Translations under genes and position numbers: made by a program
Shown here: positions 35,603 to 45,244 of the stretch, one piece after another
Layout of the letters: the number at the start of each line of letters is the position of its first letter
Position numbering within the stretch: the first letter of the stretch is position 1
Notes under the pieces: generated by a model
Told to the model about the DNA's origin: nothing
What the model saw: only the letters and a program-made list of their open reading frames with translations
Database searches by the model: none
Source: Acidobacteriota bacterium
Lineage (GTDB): Bacteria; Acidobacteriota; Blastocatellia; Pyrinomonadales; Pyrinomonadaceae
Length of the DNA stretch: 64,000 nucleotides
Assembly: GCA_019242475.1 (NCBI GenBank)
Contig: JAFAVK010000041.1
Span: 1 to 64,000 of the forward strand
Reading direction: 5' to 3'

Positions 35603-36272
35603 ACAAAGAGCCTTCGAGCCTGCGTCGCAGCTCGGTGCGGCCCCGGTTGAGCCGCGACTTGACCGTGCCGACGTTGAGGTCGAGCGTCGAGGCGACCTCT
35701 TCGTAGCTGAGCCCCTCGATGTCGCGGAGCACGATGACTTCGCGGTAGGGGCGGGAGAGAGACTTGAGCGCGGCGTGCAGCGCCGCCTCGCGCTCGCGCG
35801 CCAGCGCCTGCCGCTCGGGGTCGAGACTCTCGTTGCCGGCGAGCCCGGCCGAGAGCGGGGCGTCCGAGCCTTCCGAGACCGGCGCGTCGAGCGAGACCGT
35901 CCGGTCGCGGCGGCGTCGCTTCCACCAGCGCCAGCGGTTGCGCGCCTGGTTGACGGCGATGCGGTAGAGCCACGTCCGCAGGTCTGCGTCGCCGCGGAAA
36001 CTCGAAAGGTGGCGGAACGCTTGCAGGAAGGTCTCCTGCGTCAGGTCGCGCGCCTCCTCCGGGTCTTCCGTCAGGCGGTAGAGCAGGGCGTAGATGTCGC
36101 CGTGCCGCTCCTCGACCAGCCGGTTGAAGGCCAGCGCGTCGCCCGCCCGGAGCTTTTCAAGGAACTGTTCTTCGGCCGAGGGGACGAAGCGCGCCTCCGC
36201 CGAAGCCGCCGCGTCGGCAGCCCTCTCCAGTTCCGCTTCCATGCGGAGGGCGATTGGCTCTCCGAAGCTCAC
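35601..36272 (-). CDS. ECF-family RNA polymerase sigma factor
   Basis: A 223-aa sigma-70 family protein with regions 2 and 4 only. Region 2 (about 48-115) has 'YRLTEDPEEARDLTQETFLQAFR' (2.2 core binding) and 'SFRGDADLRTWLYRIAVNQARN' (2.3-2.4). Region 4 (about 165-218) has 'SLSRPYREVIVLRDIEGLSYEEVASTLDLNVGTVKSRL' with the helix-turn-helix for -35 recognition. The inter-domain linker is longer than usual and Arg-rich. The downstream gene is its probable anti-sigma factor. The ATG at 36272 could be replaced by internal starts near residue 11. Confidence 0.9.
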   Translation of the reverse strand: MSFGEPIALRMEAELERAADAAASAEARFVPSAEEQFLEKLRAGDALAFNRLVEERHGDIYALLYRLTEDPEEARDLTQETFLQAFRHLSSFRGDADLRTWLYRIAVNQARNRWRWWKRRRRDRTVSLDAPVSEGSDAPLSAGLAGNESLDPERQALAREREAALHAALKSLSRPYREVIVLRDIEGLSYEEVASTLDLNVGTVKSRLNRGRTELRRRLEGSL

Positions 36273-36471
36273 AAGCGTCCTCCGTCGGCCGGGGAGGGTC
36301 TGTCAAAGGGCCTCGCCCCCTTCAACTGACACGTTCGACACCCGCCCGACGGCCTTTGTTCCGAAAAAAGTTTCACGAGGTTAGTTTTAAAGGGCGGCGC
36401 GCTCTGTCTGTCCGACAGGATAGCGCCGCGCGCCACAGGCCGGCAACGGAAAATTCTCGATTTGCCCTTGC

Positions 36472-36500
36472 TTGACATCCCCCTAACCCCCCGTTAGAGT
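36472..36500 (+). promoter_or_regulatory. Sigma-70 promoter upstream of the TPR membrane protein
   Basis: Perfect TTGACA (36472-36477), a 17-nt spacer and TAGAGT (36495-36500), about 51 nt before the earliest start codon of the next gene. Confidence 0.7.
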
Positions 36501-36550
36501 GAGTTTTTGCCTCGAACTCTACTGAGGAGAACGCACCCGACAGTGCGGTC

Positions 36551-37393
36551 TTGCACCGGATAAAAGCAGTGGCCAGAACGACAAAGAAACGCGCAAAAGA
36601 GCTTAAGCACGATAAGTTCCGTGACACGACCTTCGACGCCTACGACCGCCTCTCGCACCGCTTCGAGGGGAAGGGGCGGACGATCCTCTACGCCGTGGGC
36701 GGGGCCGTCGCGCTCGTCGCACTCGTCCTCGTCTTCAACTGGTGGCGCGAGCAGCGCGCCGACGCCGCGCGCCTCGCGCTCGGCCAGGCGATCAAGCTCG
36801 CCGAGGCGCCCGTCTCGGCCACGCCGCAGCCGGGCCTGACCGGCCCGAGCTTCACGACCGAGAAGGAGCGCGCGCAGAAGGCCGTCGAGGCTTTCCAGAA
36901 GGTGCAGAACGACTACGGCTCGCCCTACAAGGAGCTGGCGCGCTACTTCGCCGCGGCCAACCTCCTGACCGTTGACCGGCCGAAGGGGTTGAGCGAGCTG
37001 GAAGCCCTCTCGAAGGACGGCGACGCGGAGGTGGCGGCGCGTGCCCGCTTCGCCCTCGCGCAGGCCCAGGAGGCCGACGCGCAGTACGACGCCGCGGCCG
37101 CCGGCTACCAGGAGCTTCTGAAGGGCCAGTCCCCGGCCGTCTCGCCGAACGTCGTGAAGCTGCGGCTCGCGTCCGTCTACGAGAAGCAGGGGAAGAAGGA
37201 CGAGGCGGTCAACCTCCTCTTCCAGATGGTCGAGGCGGCGCGCAACGCGAAGGGCAAGGACGGCAAGCCGCTGCCCGAATCGACCGTCGTCCGCACCGCC
37301 GCCGACAAACTCCAGGAGCTGAGCCCCGAGCGCTACGCGCAACTCCCGAAGGAGGCGCCGCCCGCCGGTGCGTTCCCGCTCGGCGAAGGGTGA
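36551..37393 (+). CDS. Membrane-anchored TPR protein (YfgM-like)
   Basis: A protein of about 274-280 aa. A basic N-terminus (TKKRAKELKHDKF) is followed by one transmembrane segment 'TILYAVGGAVALVALVLVF' (about 46-64) and a periplasmic alpha-helical repeat region (VEAFQKVQNDYGSPYKELARYFAAANLL and following) typical of TPR_21/YfgM-like proteins, which associate with the Sec translocon. The start is uncertain: TTG 36551 or GTG 36569; the GAGGAG at 36524 is too far from both. The gene is followed by the IR6 repeat. Confidence 0.72.
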   Translation: MHRIKAVARTTKKRAKELKHDKFRDTTFDAYDRLSHRFEGKGRTILYAVGGAVALVALVLVFNWWREQRADAARLALGQAIKLAEAPVSATPQPGLTGPSFTTEKERAQKAVEAFQKVQNDYGSPYKELARYFAAANLLTVDRPKGLSELEALSKDGDAEVAARARFALAQAQEADAQYDAAAAGYQELLKGQSPAVSPNVVKLRLASVYEKQGKKDEAVNLLFQMVEAARNAKGKDGKPLPESTVVRTAADKLQELSPERYAQLPKEAPPAGAFPLGEG

Positions 37394-37400
37394 TCGAGAA

Positions 37401-37485
37401 AGAATGATGAATGAGGAGTGATGAATGATGAATAAGGAGCACGCCGTTTCTTATTCATCATTCATCACTCCTCATTCATCATTTG
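37401..37485. repeat. Inverted repeat of GATGAAT units (IR6)
   Basis: Left arm (37403-37436) has the heptamers gatgaat/gaggagt in tandem; right arm (37449-37484) mirrors them; 12-nt loop. The start codon of the next gene lies directly at the right edge, so the arm occupies the place of a ribosome-binding site. Confidence 0.85.
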
Positions 37486-37491
37486 TCTTCA

Positions 37492-38640
37492 GTGGATAAT
37501 CTCACGCACTCGCTCGTCGGGCTGGCGGCCGCGAGGGCCGGGCTCGAACGCCGGTCTCCGTACGCGACGTTCGTGTGCGTCGCGGCCGCGAACCTGCCGG
37601 ACATAGACATCCTCGCGCTCGCGGGCGGGCCGGCCTTCTACCTCAAACACCACCGGGGCATCACGCATTCAATCGTGGGGACGCTGGCGCTGGCCGTCGC
37701 GTTCCCACTGCTCTTCTGCGCGGCCGAGCGCGCGTGGGCGCGTGCGCGGGGGCGGGACGCGCGGGCGCGCCTGAAGGGGCTGCTGGTCTGTTCGCTCCTG
37801 CTGTCGGCTTCGCACCCGCTGCTCGATTGGACGAACAGTTACGGCGTGCGCCCGTTCCTCCCCTGGGACGGGCGCTGGATTTACGGCGACGTGCTCTTCG
37901 TCATCGACCCTTGGGTCTGGCTCGTGCTCGGCGGCGCGTGCTTCCTGCTGGCGAAGGGCCGTTGGAGCGTGGCGGGCTGGGCGGCGCTGGCGTTCATCAT
38001 CACGTTCGTCTTCTTCCGCGTGGCGTGGCAGAGCTACTCGGCATCTTTCACAGGGCCGGGCGTCTCTTTCTGGGCGCCCAACCTCTGGTGCGCGGGGCTG
38101 GTCGTCTTCCTCGTCATGCGTTGGAAGGGTTTCGGAGCGAGTTACGGCCGGGGCGTCGCGGCCTGCGCGCTCGCGTTAGTCGTCCTCTACTGTTCCGCCA
38201 TGAAGGTCGTGCAGGCGCGCGCGCACGCGGAGGCGGAGGTCGGGGCGCGCGAACTCGCGTCGTACGTCAACGACCGGGTGCTGCGCGTCGCCGCCACGCC
38301 GGTTTTGGCCGACCCGCTCACCTGGCGCTGCATCGCCGAGAACGAGCGGTCGTTCATGCGCTTCGACCTGAAACTCGGGCGGCCTTTGAAGGAGATGCTG
38401 CTCGGCATCCCGAGCTTCCCGAAGCCGACGGGTGAAGACGCACTTCTGGTCGAGCGCGCGGCACGGGACGCGGACGCGCGCGTGCTGCTCGACTTCGCGC
38501 GCTTCCCCGTGGCGCGCGTGCGGCGCACGGACTCGGGCGGCTGGGTCGTGCAGTTCGCAGACCTGCGCTTCACAGAGCCCGGCGCGCCCGCCCGCCCCGG
38601 CGGCTTCGCCTTAGACGTTCCGGTGGATAGTGGGCGGTAG
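37492..38640 (+). CDS. YdjM/LexA-regulated-type membrane metal-dependent hydrolase
   Basis: A 382-aa polytopic membrane protein starting MDNLTHSLVGLAAARAGL with GTG at 37492, the typical opening of the YdjM (DUF457) family. Conserved histidines and acids appear in 'ANLPDIDIL' and 'HHRGITHSIVGTLALA', followed by 'SHPLLDWTNSYGVRPFLPWDGRW'; these form the putative metal site. Several TM segments lie between 70 and 240, and the C-terminal 140 residues are soluble. No Shine-Dalgarno is visible, because the IR6 arm directly precedes the start. Its stop TAG is provided by the first unit of IR7. Confidence 0.8.
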   Translation: MDNLTHSLVGLAAARAGLERRSPYATFVCVAAANLPDIDILALAGGPAFYLKHHRGITHSIVGTLALAVAFPLLFCAAERAWARARGRDARARLKGLLVCSLLLSASHPLLDWTNSYGVRPFLPWDGRWIYGDVLFVIDPWVWLVLGGACFLLAKGRWSVAGWAALAFIITFVFFRVAWQSYSASFTGPGVSFWAPNLWCAGLVVFLVMRWKGFGASYGRGVAACALALVVLYCSAMKVVQARAHAEAEVGARELASYVNDRVLRVAATPVLADPLTWRCIAENERSFMRFDLKLGRPLKEMLLGIPSFPKPTGEDALLVERAARDADARVLLDFARFPVARVRRTDSGGWVVQFADLRFTEPGAPARPGGFALDVPVDSGR

Positions 38641-38752
38641 GCAGATGGCAGTAGGCAGTTGAAAACCTTTTTGTTGAGAAGTCCGAGTTAATCTCTCGAC
38701 ACACGTGACGCGGGGTGACTGCTTTACTGCCATCTGCCAACTGTCTACTGCT
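38627..38752. repeat. Inverted repeat of TAGGCAG-type units (IR7)
   Basis: Left arm 38627-38660 (gtgggcggtaggcagatggc ...), right arm 38718-38752; the arms are imperfect complements with about 57 nt between. The left arm includes the stop codon of the YdjM-like gene. Confidence 0.8.
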
Positions 38753-38841
38753 CGCGTCTTGAACTTTGGACATCGAAGCTTTATGTTGGACGGCGTTCAC
38801 TCGTAAACGCTCCCCCCTTTCTGAAAGGAAGCCCGAACCTA

Positions 38842-39969
38842 ATGAGTAAATTGAAGCCCGCGAGGCTCCTGCTGCCTCTGGCACTCCTCTTCGCGCTCGC
38901 GCAGACTGCGGCGGCGCAGACGAACGTGCGCCAGGCGCTCTCCGGCCTGCCCGATTCGCAGGGCGTGCTCTACGTCAACGCGCACCGCATCATCCACGAG
39001 GTGTTGCCGCGCATGATGCCGCCCGCCGAGTACACGAAGATGTTGGCCGAGGCGCAGAAGGCCGGCTTCGACGCGCGCGGCATCGACTACGTCGCCGTCG
39101 GCGCGCGCCTCGCCGACCCGCCGCCCGCGAACAACCTGCCCGAGTTCGTCGTCGTCCTCCACGGCAACTTCAACGCCGACGCCCTGCTCGCGCTCGGCCG
39201 CGTCGCGGCGGGCTCGCAGAACATCTCGCCCCGCAGCGAGACCTACGGCTCGAAGACGCTTGAGATCATCAACCTCGAAAGCATCGCCCGGAAGGAGTGG
39301 CCCACGGGCGCCGACGGGGAGGGGGAGGCGAAGCCGAACAGCAGCACGCCCTACCCGGAGGTGGCCGTGATGGCGCTCGACGCCAACACGCTCGTCGCGG
39401 GCGTGCCCGCTTACGTCCGCGCGCTGGTGGACGCGGCCGGCGGGCGCGGCGTCCTGAAGACTTCGATGGTTGACCTCGCCGCGCGCGACCCGCAGGCGCT
39501 CTGGAGCCTGACGGTCGCGCCGCCGCCCGTGCTCGTCGAATACCTGCACAAGGTCGGCGCCCCGTCCAACAAAGAGTTCGACGAGATGATCGACTGGGTC
39601 AAGCAGGTGAGCTTCGCGCAGGGCATGGACGCGCTGAACTACTCCTGGAGCGCGTCGCTGCTGACGGACTCGCCCGAGCACGCCTCCGCCTTCAGCGGCC
39701 TCGTCCGCATGGGGCTGCTCGCCGCGCAGACGGCGCTCAGCGCCGAGGCGGCCAAGAAGAAGCCGAGGGACAAGGACTACGCCGAGACGCGCGCGGCCCT
39801 CGACTCCATCAAGACCTTCGTCAACCGCACCGAGGGCAACACGCTCCTGCTCAGCTTCTCCGCCCCGCAGAAGGTCGTCAACGACTTCGCCAAGAGCAAG
39901 ATGGGGCCGAAGGCCAAGCAGCCCGCCGCCACCACGCCCCGCCGCCGCGGGCGCGCGCGCCGGAGGTGA
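38842..39969 (+). CDS. Exported protein of unknown function, 375 aa
   Basis: I do not recognise a named family. A clean signal peptide (ARLLLPLALLFALAQTAAAQ, cleavage after AQ) is followed by an alpha/beta domain of about 330 residues with 'SQGVLYVNAHRIIHEVLPRMMPP' and 'LPEFVVVLHGNFNADALL' motifs, reminiscent of DUF3352-like secreted proteins common in Acidobacteriota and Planctomycetes. The tail (TTPRRRGRARRR) is very basic. AAGGAAG lies about 10 nt before the ATG. The endonuclease III gene follows after 15 nt, possibly on the same transcript. Confidence 0.75.
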   Translation: MSKLKPARLLLPLALLFALAQTAAAQTNVRQALSGLPDSQGVLYVNAHRIIHEVLPRMMPPAEYTKMLAEAQKAGFDARGIDYVAVGARLADPPPANNLPEFVVVLHGNFNADALLALGRVAAGSQNISPRSETYGSKTLEIINLESIARKEWPTGADGEGEAKPNSSTPYPEVAVMALDANTLVAGVPAYVRALVDAAGGRGVLKTSMVDLAARDPQALWSLTVAPPPVLVEYLHKVGAPSNKEFDEMIDWVKQVSFAQGMDALNYSWSASLLTDSPEHASAFSGLVRMGLLAAQTALSAEAAKKKPRDKDYAETRAALDSIKTFVNRTEGNTLLLSFSAPQKVVNDFAKSKMGPKAKQPAATTPRRRGRARRR

Positions 39970-39984
39970 GGGAGGAGCCGCACC

Positions 39985-40638
39985 TTGGCAGCGACCCCCG
40001 CTGAGAAGAGGCGCGTCGGGCGGATCGTGAGACTCCTGAAGCAGGAGTACCCCGACGCGCGTTGCAGCCTCGACCACGGCAACGCGCTTGAGCTGCTGGT
40101 GGCGACGATCCTTTCGGCGCAGTGCACGGACGAGCGCGTCAACGTCGTCACCTCGAGCCTCTTCCGCAAGTACCGGACGTGGGAGGACTACGCCTCGGCG
40201 CCGGCGGCCGAGCTGGAGCAGGACATCCGCCCGACCGGCTTCTTCCGCAACAAGGCGAAGTCCATCCAGGGCGCCTGCCGGCAGATCGGCGAGCGCCACG
40301 GCGGGCGCGTGCCCCGCTCGATGGAGGAGCTGTTGGAACTGCCCGGCGTCGCGCGCAAGACGGCGAACGTCGTGCTCGGCAACGCTTATCAAATAGCCTC
40401 GGGCGTGGTCGTGGACACGCACGTCGCGCGCCTCTCGGCGCGGCTCGGACTCTCCCGCGAGAAGGTGCCCGAGAAGATCGAGCGCGACCTCACGAGCCTC
40501 CTCCCGGAGTCGGACTGGATCGACTTCTCGCACCTGCTCATCGCGCACGGCCGCAAGGTCTGCAAGGCGCGCAGCCCGGCCTGCGGCGAGTGCGTCCTGG
40601 CAAAGCTCTGCCCCTCGGCCTTCGTCGCGGGCGCTTGA
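39985..40638 (+). CDS. nth: Endonuclease III
   Basis: A 217-aa base-excision repair DNA glycosylase/AP lyase for oxidised pyrimidines. The helix-hairpin-helix 'LPGVARKTANVVLGNAY' contains catalytic K125, and D144 lies in 'VVVDTHVARLSARLGL'. The [4Fe-4S] cluster ligands C193-x6-C200-x2-C203-x5-C209 are complete. The start is TTG 39985 with GGAGG 9 nt upstream. Length and motif order are standard. Confidence 0.95.
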   Translation: MAATPAEKRRVGRIVRLLKQEYPDARCSLDHGNALELLVATILSAQCTDERVNVVTSSLFRKYRTWEDYASAPAAELEQDIRPTGFFRNKAKSIQGACRQIGERHGGRVPRSMEELLELPGVARKTANVVLGNAYQIASGVVVDTHVARLSARLGLSREKVPEKIERDLTSLLPESDWIDFSHLLIAHGRKVCKARSPACGECVLAKLCPSAFVAGA

Positions 40639-40697
40639 ATGGGCGTTAAAGATTTCCCCGGCCCTCACGGCCTAAATTCCAAAATCGGACGAAAGCA

Positions 40698-42860
40698 ATG
40701 AACAGAATCATTAATCGCATGAAAAGGCTCGCTGCCTTCGCGCTCTTCGTCTGCGTGCTCTGCCCGGCGGCCGGCGCGCAGAAGCTTGAGTACCCCGCGA
40801 CGAAGAAGGTCGAGCAGTTCGACACGTACTTCGGCGTGAGGGTCGCAGACCCCTACCGCTGGCTCGAAGACGAAAGCTCGCCCGAGACGGCCCGCTGGGT
40901 CGAGGAGCAGAACCGGCTGACCTTCTCCTACCTCGACAAGATTCCGTACCGCGCGCAGGTCAAAGACCGCCTGACGAAGCTCTTCAACTACGCGCGCTAC
41001 ACCGCGCCCTACCGCCGCGGCGACTACTACTTCTTCACGAAGAACGACGGGCTGCAAAATCAACCGGTCGTCTACGTGCAGAAGGGGATCGACGGGGCGC
41101 CCGAAGTCCTCCTCGACCCGAACAAGTTCTCGGCCGAGGGGACGACGCAGCTCGGCGCGCTCTCCATCTCGCGCGACGCGAAGTACGCCGCCTACTGCAA
41201 GGCTTCGGGCGGGTCGGACTGGCGCGACTGCTACGTCCTGGAGGTGGCGACCAGGAAGCAGTTGGCCGACGAGCTGCACTGGGTCAAGGTCTCGGGCCTC
41301 GCCTGGGCCGGCGAAGGCTTCTACTACAGCCGCTACGACGCGCCGGAGAAGGGCAAGGAGCTGACCTCGAAGAACGAGAACCACAAGGTCTACTTCCACA
41401 AGGTCGGCACGCCGCAGTCGGCCGACGAGCTGGTCTACTCCGACCCCGCCCACGCGCAGCGCTTCCACATCGTCTCTTCGACCGACGACGAGCGCTTCGT
41501 CGTCATGAACGTCTCCGACCGCGGCACGGGCAAGAAGGGCAACGCGCTCTTCTACCTCGACCGGAAGGCGGGCGACAAGACCTGGAAACCCGTCGTCGCG
41601 GAGATCGGCGACGACTCATTCGGCGTCGTGGACAACGTCGGCGACAAGCTCCTCGTCGAGACCGACCACAACGCGCCCAACGGCCGCGTCTTCCTCTTCG
41701 ACCCGAAGCAGCCTTCGGAGAAGGACTGGAAGGACGTGCTGCCCGAAAAGCCCGAGCCGCTTGAGGGCACCGGCACCGGCGGCGGCAAGCTCTTCGCCAC
41801 CTACCTGAAGGACGTGACGACGCGCGCCTACGTCTACTCGCTCGACGGCAAGCTCGAGAACGAGGTGCAGCTGCCCGCGCTCGGCATCGCGGGCGGCCTC
41901 GGCGGGCAGAAGGACGACCGCTTCGTCTTCTACACCTTCAGCTCCTTCAACTTCCCGCCGTCGATCTACCGCTACGACATCGCGACGCGCAAGTCCACGC
42001 TCTTCCGCGCGCCCGAGATTCCGGGCTTCCGCCCCGCCGACTACGAGGTCAAGCAGGTCTTCTACAACAGCAAGGACGGCACGCGCGTCCCGATGTTCCT
42101 CGTCTACAAGAAGGGGCTCAAGCTCGACGGCCGCAACCCGACGCTGCTCTACGGCTACGGCGGCTTCAACATCAGCACGACGCCCAGCTTCAGCGCGCTC
42201 CGCCTCGCGCTCCTCGAGCAGGGCTTCGTCTACGCCTCGGCCAACATGCGCGGCGGCGGCGAGTACGGCGAGAAGTGGCACGAGGCCGGCATGAAGCTCA
42301 AGAAGCAGAACGTCTTCGACGACTTCATCGGCGCGGCCGAGTGGCTGATTGCCAACAAGTACACGTCGCCCGAACGGCTCGCCATCCACGGCGTCTCGAA
42401 CGGCGGCCTGCTCGTCGGCGCCGTGGCGAACCAGCGCCCAGACCTCTTCAAGGTCGTCATCCAGCAGGCGGGCGTGATGGACATGCTGCGCTTCCACAAG
42501 TTCACCATCGGCTGGAACTGGATCGCCGACTACGGCTCTTCGGACAACGAGGCCGAGTTCAAAGCGCTCTACGCCTACTCGCCGGTTCACAACGTCAAGC
42601 CGGGGACGAACTACCCGGCGACTCTCATCACGACGGCCGACCACGACGACCGCGTCGTCCCCGCGCACTCCTTCAAGTACGCGGCGGCCTTGCAGGCGGC
42701 GCAGGCCGGCGACAACCCCGTCCTCATCCGCATCGACACCCGCTCCGGCCACGGCGCCAGCTCGACGACGAAGGCCATCGAGCAGAACGCGGACATCTAC
42801 TCCTTCCTCATGTACAACCTCGGCGTCACGCCGACGTGGGAGGAGAGCAGTAGGCAGTAG
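40698..42860 (+). CDS. Prolyl oligopeptidase (S9A), exported
   Basis: A 720-aa serine peptidase. After a signal peptide ([19 protein letters not shown]) comes '[28 protein letters not shown]', the S9A opening, then a seven-bladed propeller and the alpha/beta-hydrolase domain. Catalytic Ser lies in '[14 protein letters not shown]', Asp in '[14 protein letters not shown]' and His in '[10 protein letters not shown]'. It would cut after proline in peptides shorter than about 30 residues, in the periplasm or outside. The last codons and the TAG stop come from the IR8 heptamer repeat. Confidence 0.93.
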   Translation: MNRIINRMKRLAAFALFVCVLCPAAGAQKLEYPATKKVEQFDTYFGVRVADPYRWLEDESSPETARWVEEQNRLTFSYLDKIPYRAQVKDRLTKLFNYARYTAPYRRGDYYFFTKNDGLQNQPVVYVQKGIDGAPEVLLDPNKFSAEGTTQLGALSISRDAKYAAYCKASGGSDWRDCYVLEVATRKQLADELHWVKVSGLAWAGEGFYYSRYDAPEKGKELTSKNENHKVYFHKVGTPQSADELVYSDPAHAQRFHIVSSTDDERFVVMNVSDRGTGKKGNALFYLDRKAGDKTWKPVVAEIGDDSFGVVDNVGDKLLVETDHNAPNGRVFLFDPKQPSEKDWKDVLPEKPEPLEGTGTGGGKLFATYLKDVTTRAYVYSLDGKLENEVQLPALGIAGGLGGQKDDRFVFYTFSSFNFPPSIYRYDIATRKSTLFRAPEIPGFRPADYEVKQVFYNSKDGTRVPMFLVYKKGLKLDGRNPTLLYGYGGFNISTTPSFSALRLALLEQGFVYASANMRGGGEYGEKWHEAGMKLKKQNVFDDFIGAAEWLIANKYTSPERLAIHGVSNGGLLVGAVANQRPDLFKVVIQQAGVMDMLRFHKFTIGWNWIADYGSSDNEAEFKALYAYSPVHNVKPGTNYPATLITTADHDDRVVPAHSFKYAAALQAAQAGDNPVLIRIDTRSGHGASSTTKAIEQNADIYSFLMYNLGVTPTWEESSRQ

Positions 42861-42970
42861 GCGGATGGCAGTAGTCAGTAGAAAGGCAAAGGCGGCGCGC
42901 CCGGTCTAAAGACTGAGACGCGCCGCCTCTTTTTCTACTGACTACTGTCTACTGACTACTGTCTACTGCT
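42845..42970. repeat. Inverted repeat of TAGTCAG/TAGGCAG units with core hairpin (IR8)
   Basis: Left arm 42846-42881, right arm 42934-42969 (CTACTGA/CTACTGT heptamers), and a core stem ggcggcgcg/cgcgccgcc followed by T-rich sequence. The arm overlaps the end of the prolyl oligopeptidase gene and provides its stop codon. Confidence 0.85.
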
Positions 42971-43023
42971 CTGTTATCATTCCCGCGTTCTGCCGCTCGA
43001 AAAACTTTCCGGGGAGTCAGCCG

Positions 43024-44226
43024 TTGTCCGAGAAGCGACCGCTCACGGTGCTGTGCATCGCCACCTTCGAGAAGGGGCAGGAGTTCATGCGCGAGTGCAA
43101 GCGGCAGGGCTGCCGCGTCCTCGTCGTCACGATGGAGAAGCTGCGCGACGCCGACTGGCCGCGCGAGTCGGTGGACGAGTTCTTCTACCTGCCGCAGGAC
43201 TACAAGCTCGAAGACGTGACGAAGGGCGTCAGCTTCATCGCCCGCACCCGCGAGATCGACCGCGTCGTACCCTTAGACGACTTCGACGTGGAGACGGCCG
43301 CCAGCCTCAGAGAACACCTGCGCATCCCCGGCATGGGCGACACGACCGCCCGCTACTTCCGCGACAAGCTCGCGATGCGTGTGAAGGCGCGCGACCACGG
43401 CGTCCTCGTCCCCGAGTTCGTCCACGCGCTCAACCGCGAGCGCATCCAGGAGTTCACCAACCGCGTCGCGCCGCCCTGGGTCTTGAAGCCGCGCTCGGAG
43501 GCTTCGGCCGTCGGCATCAAGAAGGTTGACGCGGCCGAAGAACTCTGGCCGCTCCTCGAAGAGCTGGGCGACCGCCAGTCCTTCTACCTCATCGAGCAGT
43601 TCATCCCCGGCGACATCTTCCACGTCGATTCCGTCGTCTGGCAGAACGAGACGCTCTTCACGGCCGTCAGCAAGTACGGCCAGCCGCCGATGGTGGTGGC
43701 GCACGGCGGCGGCGTCTTCATGACGCGCACCGTCCCGCGCGGCTCGGCCGAAGCGCAGGCGCTCGAAGCGCTCAACCAGGGGCTCATCCGCACGCTCGGG
43801 CTCGTGCGCGGGGTGACGCACACCGAGTTCATACAGGGCGGCGACGGCCGCTTCTACTTCCTCGAAACGGCCGCCCGCGTCGGCGGCGCCAACATCGCCG
43901 AGACGGTCGAGGCCGCACGCGGCGTCAACCTCTGGCGCGAGTGGGCGCGCATCGAGGTCGCGGGCGAGCACGGCCGCTACGAGCTGCCCCCCACGCGCGA
44001 CGACTACGCCGGCATCGTCATCACGCTCGCCCGGCAGGAGTGGCCCGACACTTCCGCCTACGACGACCCCGAGGTCGTCTTCCGCCTCCGCAAGCGCCAC
44101 CACGTCGGCCTCCTCGTCGCCTCGCACGACCCCGAGCGCGTCGAACATCTGCTGCACACCTACGCGCGACGCCTCCTCGAAGACTACAGCGCCACGCTCC
44201 CGCCCGCGGAGAGGGCGACAAGCTGA
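43024..44226 (+). CDS. ATP-grasp family ligase
   Basis: A 400-aa protein with a pre-ATP-grasp Rossmann-like N-terminal domain ('LTVLCIATFEKGQEFMRECKRQGCRVLVVT') and a carbamoyl-phosphate synthase/biotin carboxylase-like ATP-grasp domain (about 115-310). ATP/Mg-binding segments include 'PPWVLKPRSEASAVGIKKV', 'FYLIEQFIPGDIFHVDSVVW' and 'GRFYFLETAARVGGANIAETV'. It probably joins a carboxylate and an amine, the substrates being unknown. The start is TTG with GGGGAG 7 nt upstream. XerD follows after 21 nt. Confidence 0.82.
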   Translation: MSEKRPLTVLCIATFEKGQEFMRECKRQGCRVLVVTMEKLRDADWPRESVDEFFYLPQDYKLEDVTKGVSFIARTREIDRVVPLDDFDVETAASLREHLRIPGMGDTTARYFRDKLAMRVKARDHGVLVPEFVHALNRERIQEFTNRVAPPWVLKPRSEASAVGIKKVDAAEELWPLLEELGDRQSFYLIEQFIPGDIFHVDSVVWQNETLFTAVSKYGQPPMVVAHGGGVFMTRTVPRGSAEAQALEALNQGLIRTLGLVRGVTHTEFIQGGDGRFYFLETAARVGGANIAETVEAARGVNLWREWARIEVAGEHGRYELPPTRDDYAGIVITLARQEWPDTSAYDDPEVVFRLRKRHHVGLLVASHDPERVEHLLHTYARRLLEDYSATLPPAERATS

Positions 44227-44247
44227 GGAGCGACGACACCCACTCTT

Positions 44248-45138
44248 ATGCCGAGAGATTTAATCCGCGAGTACCTGAGTTTCCTGCAAGTGGAGAAGGG
44301 GCTTTCGAAGAACTCTCTGGAGAGCTACCGGCGCGACCTCGCGCGTCTGCGGGCGGCGGCCGAGGCCGCGGGGCGCGAGCCGCACCTGTTGGGGAAGGCG
44401 GAGCTGACGCAGTTCGTCATGTCCCTGAGCCGCGAGGGGCTGGCGCCGAAGTCGGTCGGCCGCGCTTTGAGCGCCGTGCGCGGCTTCTACCGCTTCCTGC
44501 TGCTCGACGGGCACGTCAAGGCCGACCCGACCGCCGACATCACACGCCCGCAAGGTGGGCAGAAGCTTCCGCGGTTCCTGTCGCAGGATGAGATTGAGAG
44601 GTTGCTTAGGGCGCCCGACACGACTACGACCGAGGGTGTGAGAGACCGAACGCTGTTCGAATTGATGTACGCGACCGGCCTGCGCGTCTCGGAGGTGGTG
44701 ACGCTTCCGGCGGGCAACGTGGACGTTGACAGCGGTGTCCTCTACTGCTTCGGGAAGGGGAGTAAACAGCGCCGCATTCCCATCGGGCGCTCTGCCATCT
44801 CATGGCTGCTGCGCTACGAAGCGGCGCGGCGCGTCCTGCTCGCGGGGCGGGAGGCGCCGCAGCTCTTCGTCGGCTACCTCGGCCGGCCCCTCACGCGCCA
44901 GAACGTCTGGGCGCTGCTCAAGCGCGCGGCGGAGAAGGCGGGCATCGACGGCGTCACGCCCCACGTCCTGCGCCACAGCTTCGCCACCCACCTGCTCGAA
45001 CACGGCGCCGACACGCGCAGCGTCCAGGCCATGCTCGGCCACAGCGACCTCGCCACCACCCAAATCTACACGCACGTCACCAGCGAGCGCATCCGCAGCG
45101 TCTACGAGAAGCACCACCCGCGAGCCAAAAGAGAGTAG
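44248..45138 (+). CDS. xerD: Tyrosine recombinase XerD
   Basis: A 296-aa site-specific recombinase that resolves chromosome dimers with XerC at dif. The SAM-like N-terminal domain starts '[26 protein letters not shown]'. The catalytic residues are R146, K170, H239, R242, H265 and nucleophile Y274 ('TQIYTHV'). Length and motif spacing fit chromosomal XerD rather than a phage or island integrase. The terminal stop TAG is the first unit of IR9. Confidence 0.9.
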   Translation: MPRDLIREYLSFLQVEKGLSKNSLESYRRDLARLRAAAEAAGREPHLLGKAELTQFVMSLSREGLAPKSVGRALSAVRGFYRFLLLDGHVKADPTADITRPQGGQKLPRFLSQDEIERLLRAPDTTTTEGVRDRTLFELMYATGLRVSEVVTLPAGNVDVDSGVLYCFGKGSKQRRIPIGRSAISWLLRYEAARRVLLAGREAPQLFVGYLGRPLTRQNVWALLKRAAEKAGIDGVTPHVLRHSFATHLLEHGADTRSVQAMLGHSDLATTQIYTHVTSERIRSVYEKHHPRAKRE

Positions 45139-45241
45139 ACAGTAGTCAGTAGACAGTAGAAAAAGAGGCGGCGCGGCTTTCATCGGTTGATGATGAAAGC
45201 CGCGCCGCTTCGTATTCCTACTGCCTACTGCCTACTGCTCT
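45131..45241. repeat. Inverted repeat of TAGACAG/TAGTCAG units with core hairpin (IR9)
   Basis: Left arm 45134-45159, right arm 45216-45238. The core gcggcgcggctttcat/atgaaagccgcgccgc is a strong hairpin. It sits between the convergent xerD and DUF4097 genes. Confidence 0.85.
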
Positions 45242-45244
45242 CCC

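Noticed and set aside
38839..40668. 609-codon minus-strand frame
   Set aside because: It is antisense to the exported 375-aa protein and nth; composition is typical of a GC-rich shadow frame, without domains.
44248..45138. Island integrase linked to the tRNA/Ro60 region
   Set aside because: Length, catalytic spacing and N-terminal domain match chromosomal XerD, and it is 7 kb away on the other strand; no att-like repeats were found around the array.
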